The position numbers and the translations under genes are program-made. From contig CAITIS010000121.1 of NCBI GenBank assembly GCA_903892515.1, positions 1 through 45,356 on the forward strand: DNA of 45,356 nucleotides, read 5' to 3'. Source of the DNA: an uncultured Planctomycetota bacterium (GTDB lineage: Bacteria > Planctomycetota > Phycisphaerae > SM23-33). Every line of letters starts with the position of its first letter. Positions within the stretch are counted from its first letter, which is position 1. The notes beneath the pieces were generated by a model. The model ran no database searches and was not told where the DNA came from. It was given only the letters and a program-made list of their open reading frames with translations. Positions 40,083-45,356 of the stretch are shown here, piece by piece.

Positions 40083-41339
40083 ATGACCAGCGAATACAAG
40101 CCGCTCGTGACCGTCGTGGGCGGGGGCATGATCACGCAGATCCAGTTGCTGCCGACGCTGTATCATCTGCACCGCACTGGCAGGATCGGGCAGATCAATT
40201 GTTGCGCCCTGGACGCCGGGCCGCTCAAGGCCATGATGGACGACCCCTCGCTGGTTAGCGGCTTTCCGGGCCAGAGCTTCGTCGCTTACCCTGACCCGGC
40301 CAAGGTCGGCCTGAAGGAGCGGTTCCCGGACCTGTTCAAGGAGGTCATCGCCAAGATGCCCAAGCGGCAGATCGTGGTGGTGGCTGTGCCCGACCAGTTG
40401 CACTTCGATGTCGTCATGCACGCCTTGCGGCACGATCAGCACGTGCTGACGGTCAAGCCCCTGGTGTTGACTTACGAGCAGGCCATCCAGGTCGAGAAGC
40501 TTGCCCACGAACGCGGCCTGGCCGTGGGCGTGGAATATCACAAGCGATTCGATTACCGCTCGATCATGGCCCGTCGCGAATACCGTGCCGGCCACCTGGG
40601 CCGCTTCCGCGCCGGCCAGGCCAACCTTGTCGAGAAGTACTATTACCGCTTCAGCAACTTCCAGAACTGGTGCACGTGCGAGAACAGCGACATGTTCACG
40701 TACATCGGTTGCCACTACGTGGACCTGGTGCACTTCATCACCGGCCTGCTGCCCACCAGCGTGTCGCTGTACGGCGTGGTGGAGAAGTATCCCAACGGCA
40801 AGGACGGCTACCTCTGGACGGATGGCCGGGTGATCTGGGAGAACGGCGCGTTCCTGAGCGTGCTCAACGGCATGGGGTATCCTGACGCCGGGCCGGGGGG
40901 CAACAGCCAGGGTCTGGCCATGTTCTGCGAGAATGACAAGAATGGCACGATGATCCGCCACAGCGACCAGTACCGCGGCGTGCAGCACAGCTACTCCGCC
41001 GCCGGTGGCGATCCTGGCGACACACAGTACGCCGAGCCGAACCCGGATTACTTCCGCCTGCTGGACATGGGCAACGGCGGCCTGACGCCTTCGGGGTATG
41101 GCCACCGCTCCGTCGAGTACATCGTCGAGACGATCCTTCGGCTGGAGAAGCAAGCCGGCGATAGCCTGGCCGCCCGGCAGAGCGTGCTGAAGGAAATCGA
41201 CACCGCCGGCATGATGGCCACGCCCGCCAACAGCAGTTATAACGAACTGGTGATTCAAGCTGGCAGACTGTCCTTGGCTAATCATGGCCACGAGGCAGTG
41301 ATCGAGTACGGCGCGAACCCGGGCGTGCGCCTCCGGTGA
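40083..41339 (+). CDS. Gfo/Idh/MocA-family oxidoreductase
   Basis: 418 residues from the ATG at 40083 (GGAG before it); the longer frame upstream runs through the promoter. An NAD(P)-dependent dehydrogenase of sugars or polyols. The Rossmann start is VTVVGGGMITQIQLLP, with the family signature near residues 120-130 as VKPLV in place of the usual EKPL, followed by AHERGLAVGVEYHKRFD. It has no signal peptide. The substrate is unknown; the AraC regulator beside it and the class III aminotransferase downstream suggest a carbohydrate or amino-sugar pathway. Confidence 0.88.
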   Translation: MTSEYKPLVTVVGGGMITQIQLLPTLYHLHRTGRIGQINCCALDAGPLKAMMDDPSLVSGFPGQSFVAYPDPAKVGLKERFPDLFKEVIAKMPKRQIVVVAVPDQLHFDVVMHALRHDQHVLTVKPLVLTYEQAIQVEKLAHERGLAVGVEYHKRFDYRSIMARREYRAGHLGRFRAGQANLVEKYYYRFSNFQNWCTCENSDMFTYIGCHYVDLVHFITGLLPTSVSLYGVVEKYPNGKDGYLWTDGRVIWENGAFLSVLNGMGYPDAGPGGNSQGLAMFCENDKNGTMIRHSDQYRGVQHSYSAAGGDPGDTQYAEPNPDYFRLLDMGNGGLTPSGYGHRSVEYIVETILRLEKQAGDSLAARQSVLKEIDTAGMMATPANSSYNELVIQAGRLSLANHGHEAVIEYGANPGVRLR

Positions 41340-41354
41340 TTTGCGACATTCAGG

Positions 41355-41821
41355 TTTCGACTTTCGAGTTTCGAATTTCGAATTAAAAGGCAAAGGGCCA
41401 CGCGATGTCGGAGTTTCGGCAGCAGATGCTCGATAGGACCAAGAGCTATGCTTTGCGGATTCTTCGCCTGACGAACTCACTGCCGTGCTCCTTGGATGCA
41501 AACGTAATCGGAAAGCAGTTGCTGCGGTGCGGCACGAGTGTCGGGGCGAATTGTCGCGCCGCCTGCCGTGCCCGGTCACCTGCCGAGTTCATAGCCAAGC
41601 TTGGCATAGTTGAAGAAGAGGCCGATGAGTCGTTGTACTGGCAGGAACTGCTGGTAGAGTCGGGTCTGGTGAAGCCGACGCTGCTGGACGGCCTCATGCA
41701 GGAAGGTCAAGAGATTCTGTCTCTTATCGTAACGTCGAAGAAGACTCTGAGATTGGCGTCCAAGCGAGTGGACGCCCGTTGAGGTCCGTAATTCGAAATT
41801 CAAAACTCGCAATTCGAAATT
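41355..41821. mobile_element. Cassette with inverted ends carrying a four-helix-bundle gene
   Basis: A 467-bp unit. The left end (41355-41384) and the right end (41790-41819) are inverted copies matching at 27 of 30 bases, AATTCGAAATTC being identical. They are AT-rich in a high-GC region and are made of TTCGAAA-type sub-repeats. Inside is one gene for a four-helix-bundle protein. It interrupts what would otherwise be a 491-bp gap between an oxidoreductase and an aminotransferase. No transposase is inside, so it would need one in trans. Confidence 0.6.
41405..41782 (+). CDS. Four-helix-bundle protein (23S rRNA IVP/S23-like)
   Basis: 125 residues. The family (23S rRNA intervening-sequence protein; also related to Avd of diversity-generating retroelements) folds as a four-helix bundle and usually forms pentamers. 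Typical motifs: SYALRILRLTNSLP, GKQLLRCGTSVGANCRAACRARSPAEFIAKLGIVEEEADESLYWQ with the conserved Gly-x-Ser-x-Gly-Ala-Asn turn, and the helix ending LLDGLMQEGQEILSL. The native function is unknown. AAAGGG lies upstream. It is framed by inverted AT-rich repeats and lies among metabolic genes unrelated to it, consistent with a selfish or passenger cassette. Confidence 0.88.
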   Translation: MSEFRQQMLDRTKSYALRILRLTNSLPCSLDANVIGKQLLRCGTSVGANCRAACRARSPAEFIAKLGIVEEEADESLYWQELLVESGLVKPTLLDGLMQEGQEILSLIVTSKKTLRLASKRVDAR

Positions 41822-41830
41822 GAGGTAAAC

Positions 41831-43195
41831 ATGGCGACCAAAGAGTTTCCCCTTGTTCCCGAGCAGGTTCAGCCCGTCAGCACGAAGTACCGCAAGATTC
41901 AGACGGCCATTCCCGTGCCCGAATCCATCGAGACGCTCAAGCGTCTGCGCGACATCGAGCCGCGGTCGATGGGCGGCCAGCCGCCGATCATCTGGGATCA
42001 CGGCAAGGGCTGTCAGATCTTCGACGCCTACGGCAACATGTGGCTGGACTTCTCCGCCGGCGTGCTGGTGACGGCCTCGGGGCACGGCAATCCCAAGATC
42101 GCCGGGGCGATTGCGTCCATGGCCAAGCGTGGCATGTACCATGCGTATTGCTTCCCGACCGATATCCGCGCCGCGCTGGTGACCAAGCTGACGGCCATGC
42201 TGCCGGCCCCGCTGAAGAACGTCTTCCTGCTCACCACCGGTTCTGAGGCCACCGAGTGCTGCATCAAGCTCGCCCGCACGCACGGCCTGAAGGTCGGCGG
42301 CAAGCAGAAGAAGGTCTTCGTGAGCTTTGAGTACGGCTTCCATGGCCGGACGATGGGCGCGCAGCTCGCGGGCGGTTCTGCCGGCCTGAAGAGCTGGATG
42401 GGCGATCTGGACCCGTCCTTCGTTCAGGTTCCTTACCCCGACGGCTTCCGTCAGACGGACACCTCCTTCGATGTCTTCACCCGGACTCTGGAGCAGAAGG
42501 GCGTCAACCCCGACGACGTCTGCGGCGTCATGGCCGAAACCTACCAGGGCGGCAACGCCGCGATCATGCCCTCCGCATACGCCCAGGCGTTGCGGAAGTG
42601 GTGCGACCAGCATAATGCCGTGATGATCTTCGACGAAATTCAAGCCGGCTTTGGCCGGACGGGCAAGCGGTTTGGCTTCGAGCACACCGGCGTAGTGCCC
42701 GACCTGGCGGCCTGCGGCAAGGGCATTTCCGGCGGCATGCCGCTGTCGGCCGTGCTGGGCACCGAAGAACTCATGAACATGTATGGTCCCGGCGAGATGA
42801 CCAGCACGCACTCGGCCAACCCGATCTGTGCGGCCGCCGCCCTGGCCAACCTCGAAGTCATCGAGGAGAAGGGCCTCATCGCCAATGCCGAAAAGATGGG
42901 CAAGATTCTGGGCCAGCACCTGCCCAAGATCCAGGCCGCCAGCAATGGCAAGATCACGCATATCGACCGTATCGGCCTGGTCGGCGCGATGCAGTTCACC
43001 AAGCCCGGCACGACCGAGCCGGCGCCCGAGCCGGCCTGGCAGATGGTGTGGGAGTCGGTGAAACGCGGCGTAATGCTGTTCGCCCCCGTGGGCGTCGGCG
43101 GCAGTTGCATCAAGATCAACCCGCCGCTGATCATCAAGAAAGACGCCCTGCTGGAAGGCCTGGCCGTGCTGGAAGACGTGGCCAAGACGCTGTAG
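41831..43195 (+). CDS. Class III PLP-dependent aminotransferase
   Basis: 454 residues (GAGG five bases before the ATG). Fold type I aminotransferase of the GABA/ornithine/acetylornithine type. DYG-like WDHGKGCQIFDAYGN at the N-terminal part, TTGSEATECCIKLAR, the FEYGFHGRTMGAQL stretch, IFDEIQAGFGRTGKRFGFE and the PLP Lys K297 in AACGKGISGGMPLSAV. THSANPICAAAALANL and GLVGAMQF are also typical. Its amino acceptor cannot be told from sequence. The preceding oxidoreductase could supply a keto substrate; the four-helix cassette separates them now. A tandem heptamer array and a terminator follow. Confidence 0.93.
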   Translation: MATKEFPLVPEQVQPVSTKYRKIQTAIPVPESIETLKRLRDIEPRSMGGQPPIIWDHGKGCQIFDAYGNMWLDFSAGVLVTASGHGNPKIAGAIASMAKRGMYHAYCFPTDIRAALVTKLTAMLPAPLKNVFLLTTGSEATECCIKLARTHGLKVGGKQKKVFVSFEYGFHGRTMGAQLAGGSAGLKSWMGDLDPSFVQVPYPDGFRQTDTSFDVFTRTLEQKGVNPDDVCGVMAETYQGGNAAIMPSAYAQALRKWCDQHNAVMIFDEIQAGFGRTGKRFGFEHTGVVPDLAACGKGISGGMPLSAVLGTEELMNMYGPGEMTSTHSANPICAAAALANLEVIEEKGLIANAEKMGKILGQHLPKIQAASNGKITHIDRIGLVGAMQFTKPGTTEPAPEPAWQMVWESVKRGVMLFAPVGVGGSCIKINPPLIIKKDALLEGLAVLEDVAKTL

Positions 43196-43200
43196 AAAGA

Positions 43201-43253
43201 TAGGTCGTAGGTCGTAGGTCGTAGGTCATAGGTCGTAGGTCATAGGTCGTAGG
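43201..43253. repeat. Tandem TAGGTCR heptamers
   Basis: Seven and a half perfect or near-perfect units of TAGGTCG or TAGGTCA starting six bases after the aminotransferase stop. A GCGGGCA/TGCCCGC hairpin (43254-43271) follows. Confidence 0.85.
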
Positions 43254-43283
43254 GCGGGCAGGCTTGCCCGCAATGCAGGACAT

Positions 43284-43335
43284 GTAGGGTCCGCAGGTTC
43301 GCGAGCGCCGTTGCGAGCGGTTCTGCGGACGGGAG
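43284..43335. repeat. 52-bp dispersed palindromic repeat, copy 4
   Basis: GTAGGGTCCGCAGGTTC to GGTTCTGCGGACGGGAGA, orientation as copy 2, between convergent genes. Confidence 0.75.
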
Positions 43336-43351
43336 ATTCAAAGCGACTGAC

Positions 43352-43391
43352 GCGAAGCCCAGCCATGACGGTGGCTGGGCTTCGCTTGTTT
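43352..43391. terminator. Bidirectional terminator
   Basis: GCGAAGCCCAGCC (43352-43364) and GGCTGGGCTTCGC (43373-43385) are perfect 13-bp arms around an 8-nt loop, then TTGTTT. It lies between the aminotransferase and the converging aldo/keto reductase. Confidence 0.85.
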
Positions 43392-43410
43392 CCCGCTATG
43401 CAACGATGTA

Positions 43411-44382
43411 CTACCATGCATACGCCTCGGGCGCCGGGCCGCCGGGGCCCGGCCAGATTTCGTCCAGTCGGTGCAGCACGTCCTCGTCGAGCTTCAGTTC
43501 CAACGCCTTCTGGGCGCCCACGAGTTGCTCAGCCGTGCGTGGCCCGATGATGGGGCCGGTCACGCCGTCCTGCGCCAGCAGCCACGCCAACGCGACGATA
43601 GCGGGCTCCTGGCCGATCTCGCGGCACAGCGCCTCGTATAGCTCCAGCTTGCCGCGATGCTTTTGAATGAGCTTCTGGGCGTTTTCGCCGGCCCGGCGCC
43701 CCTGGCTCGCAGCCTTCAGTGCGCCGCCCAAGGCCCCGCCGCCCAGCGGGCTCCACGGAATCACGCCCAGGCCATACTTGCGGCAGGCGGGCAGGACCTC
43801 CAGCTCGATCGACCGCTCGGTGAGGTTGTACAGGCTCTGCTCGCTGACCAAGCCCAGGAAGTTCCGCCGGCTCGCGGCCTCATTGGCCGAGGCGATGTGC
43901 CAGGCCGCAAAGTTGCTCGAGCCCACGTACAGCACCTTGCCAGCCGTCACGAGCTGCTCCATGGCCTGCCATATCTCCTCCCACGGCGTGCTGCGGTCGA
44001 CGTGGTGCATCTGGTACAGGTCGATGCGGTCGGTCTGCAGCCGGCGCAGGCTCTCGTCGCAGGCGCGGCGAATGTGATAGGCCGACAGCCGGCTGTGGTT
44101 GGGCCAGTCGTCCATGATGCCGAAAACCTTGGTGGCGATGACGACCTTCTCACGCCGCATGCCGCCCTGGGCGAGCCACCGGCCGATGATCTGCTCGGTC
44201 CAGCCCTCGCCTTTCTTCCAGCCATACACGTTGGCGGTGTCGAAGAAGTTGATGCCCAGTTCCAGGGCCTTGTCCATGATGGCGTGACTGTCGGCCTCCG
44301 ACGTCTGCGGCCCGAAATTCATCGTGCCCAGGCACAGCCGACTGACCTGCAAACCCGTCCGGCCCAGATTGACATATTCCAT
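43411..44382 (-). CDS. Aldo/keto reductase
   Basis: 323 residues (AGGAG before the ATG). NAD(P)H-dependent carbonyl reductase with a TIM barrel. The catalytic tetrad is visible: D48 and Y53 (FFDTANVYG), K85 (IATKVFG) and H126 (LYQMHHVD). GLVSEQSLYNLTERSIE, PWSPLGGGALGG and the cofactor-binding end ITGPRTAEQL-like IIGPRTAEQLVGAQKAL are typical. Substrates in the family range from sugars to ketones; this one is unknown. Its upstream region contains a tandem decamer array and a CATGGTCAC palindrome. Confidence 0.92.
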   Translation of the reverse strand: MEYVNLGRTGLQVSRLCLGTMNFGPQTSEADSHAIMDKALELGINFFDTANVYGWKKGEGWTEQIIGRWLAQGGMRREKVVIATKVFGIMDDWPNHSRLSAYHIRRACDESLRRLQTDRIDLYQMHHVDRSTPWEEIWQAMEQLVTAGKVLYVGSSNFAAWHIASANEAASRRNFLGLVSEQSLYNLTERSIELEVLPACRKYGLGVIPWSPLGGGALGGALKAASQGRRAGENAQKLIQKHRGKLELYEALCREIGQEPAIVALAWLLAQDGVTGPIIGPRTAEQLVGAQKALELKLDEDVLHRLDEIWPGPGGPAPEAYAW

Positions 44383-44480
44383 TGTCTGCTCCTGTGTAAG
44401 GCGACCGCCGAATTGTAGGAGCGGCGGGGGACGGCCATGTCAGTGCCCGGCAAATCCCGATCGGCCAGCCCGCGGGCACC

Positions 44481-44710
44481 ATGCGGACCGAAACAGAACC
44501 GCAGGGCACGAAGCTGAACCATTCGGAACCATTTGGTGGGTGGCATGGTCACGCTGTTCGCGTGACCATGTTGGGCCCTGCCTTGGCCTGCCCCCAGCGC
44601 GATGGCACCACTCGGAACGAAGCGGCCCCAAACGGAACGGTTCGGAACCAAACGGAACCAAACGGAACGAAACGGAACGATTCGGAACCGTTTGGAACGA
44701 TTTGGAACGC
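44481..44710. repeat. GGAAC decamer tandem array
   Basis: Eight consecutive 10-bp units with GGAAC at the same place (44631-44710; consensus about WWYGGAACSR), and degenerate units further left (44481-44536, 44611-44630). The left part is cut off by a segment carrying a palindrome. The period equals about one helical turn. Confidence 0.8.
44544..44570. repeat. CATGGTCACGC palindrome, copy 2
   Basis: CATGGTCACGC, loop TGTTC, GCGTGACCATG: identical to the copy at 25457-25483 apart from one loop base, and located inside the decamer array. Confidence 0.8.
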
Positions 44711-45214
44711 AGGAAAAATTGCGTATCGGCCGGTCCGCCATGCTCTTACGGATTCGACCCTGCTCCTTTCGCCTGTATTCAGGCCATGAACGCCCCCCAT
44801 GCGCACAGCCGCGCAGCCTTCTGATTACCTTGGCTTATCCGCGTGGCATCCCTCTTCACTTTTCAAACTTTCTCCCCCGGCCCGCTTGGCCGGTGGCGCT
44901 TCTATAGAAGGATCGATGAACTACTTTTTGCGCACAGGCAGGCGCGGCATGGCCGACTCTCCCGGCCAGCGTTCACTTTTTTGTTTAGGCCGCCCTCGCC
45001 ACACCCGGCGCGGCCGTGCGATGTGTGACGGTTCTGCCGGGGCGACTATCCCGAAACGCGGACAGGCCCGCCCGGCCTACCGAACTGAACGGGCAGATTC
45101 GCAGGGATGCAGGAGATGCAGGGGATACGACACCTTTCGATGTTCGATGCAGCGGCGAGACCTGGACCTGAGTGCCGTGGTCTGCGAGTGCAGCGAGCAA
45201 CCACGCTGGGCCAC

Positions 45215-45238
45215 GTGGCCGCTGGACTCCGCGGCCAC
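45215..45238. repeat. GTGGCCGC 24-bp hairpin, copy 2
   Basis: GTGGCCGC, loop TGGACTCC, GCGGCCAC. Arms identical to 20518-20541; the loop is its reverse complement with one change. Confidence 0.7.
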
Positions 45239-45255
45239 GGCCGGGTGCTGGGTGC

Positions 45256-45285
45256 CATGGTCAGGCCGTCGTTGGCCTGGCCATG
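45256..45285. repeat. CATGGTCA palindrome, copy 4 (variant)
   Basis: CATGGTCAGGCC, loop GTCGTT, GGCCTGGCCATG: 12-bp arms with one mismatch. Confidence 0.6.
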
Positions 45286-45356
45286 CGCGGACCTTGCAGC
45301 GCGGAGGACCAGTTTCACAGGAACGGCATCGTCGTTGAGTCCCGCGGGGAAGCGAC

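Larger units (their letters stand above)
44383..45356. other. Repeat-rich non-coding end of window
   Basis: 974 bp with no convincing gene; the long frame at 44799-45338 has an unlikely composition (many Arg, Cys, Trp) and no ribosome binding site. It holds the decamer array (44481-44710), a CATGGTCACGC palindrome (44544-44570), a GTGGCCGC hairpin (45215-45238) and a CATGGTCAGGCC palindrome (45256-45285). Confidence 0.5.

Noticed and set aside
39891..41579. 562-residue frame antisense to the Gfo/Idh/MocA gene
   Set aside because: It crosses the AraC promoter region and a convincing gene, and has no conserved motif.
43201..43253. CRISPR array
   Set aside because: The repeats are contiguous heptamers with no spacers.
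44481..44710. CRISPR array or protein repeat
   Set aside because: Units are 10 bp without spacers, and no supported reading frame uses them.
44799..45338. 179-residue open frame at the window end
   Set aside because: No ribosome binding site, an improbable mix of Arg, Cys and Trp, and it spans two palindromic repeats.

Overview
The window looks like chromosomal DNA of a high-GC planctomycete, most likely a Phycisphaerae-type lineage. This is inferred from four secreted proteins ending in dockerin-like calcium loops plus a PEP-CTERM sorting tail, tandem divergent clpP genes, Cys-rich and Pro/Ala-rich small lipoproteins, and a heavy load of short palindromic repeats between genes. I saw no rRNA, tRNA, CRISPR array, transposase or integrase.

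Layout. 0.35-3.5 kb: two divergent PEP-CTERM/dockerin surface proteins. 3.9-5.0 kb: a small membrane protein and a NapH/YccM-like polyferredoxin. 5.1-10.35 kb (minus): a tightly packed selenium operon, selA-selB-selD, where selD is fused in frame to an AhpD-like domain. 10.7-12.8 kb: two tandem paralogous PEP-CTERM/dockerin proteins. 12.9-17.25 kb (minus): yhbY, then tig-clpP2-clpP1-lipoprotein, a chaperone/protease block. 17.4-20.2 kb: a STAS protein and an ABC exporter with an extra zinc-ribbon N-terminus. 20.2-20.85 kb: a repeat cluster. 20.86-23.65 kb (minus): tilS, a small membrane protein, clpX. 23.7-25.4 kb: a polytopic membrane protein. 25.5-28.9 kb (minus): a sugar isomerase and an AraB-like ribulokinase. 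29.2-32.0 kb: rsmD and three small unknown or lipoprotein genes. 32.1-33.8 kb: a divergent pair of hydrolase-fold proteins, both of which seem to have lost their catalytic residues. 33.9-36.35 kb: a divergent UDP-xylose synthase/UDP-glucose dehydrogenase pair (UDP-glucose to UDP-glucuronate to UDP-xylose). 36.5-38.7 kb: an unknown TIM-barrel-like protein bracketed by a duplicated 3' end of ugd, an ICMT-like membrane methyltransferase and a zinc-ribbon membrane protein. 38.9-43.2 kb: an AraC regulator with a candidate 21-bp-spaced operator, a Gfo/Idh/MocA oxidoreductase, a four-helix-bundle protein in a cassette with terminal inverted repeats, and a class III aminotransferase. 43.4-44.4 kb (minus): an aldo/keto reductase. 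44.4-45.36 kb: no convincing gene; a decamer tandem array and palindromes.

The strongest unexplained signal is the set of short dispersed palindromes (several families, often with 8-9 bp arms and 3-8 nt loops). They pile up between genes and some are also inserted in frame inside the selD reading frame, where they add Ala/Pro/Val-rich loops. Other notable points are the four-helix-bundle cassette and its apparent gene-less relic, the neighbouring pseudo-amidohydrolase and pseudo-isochorismatase, the Ser-His-Asn triad of ClpP1, and the duplicated ugd tail. All calls come from reading the sequence; no database search was run.
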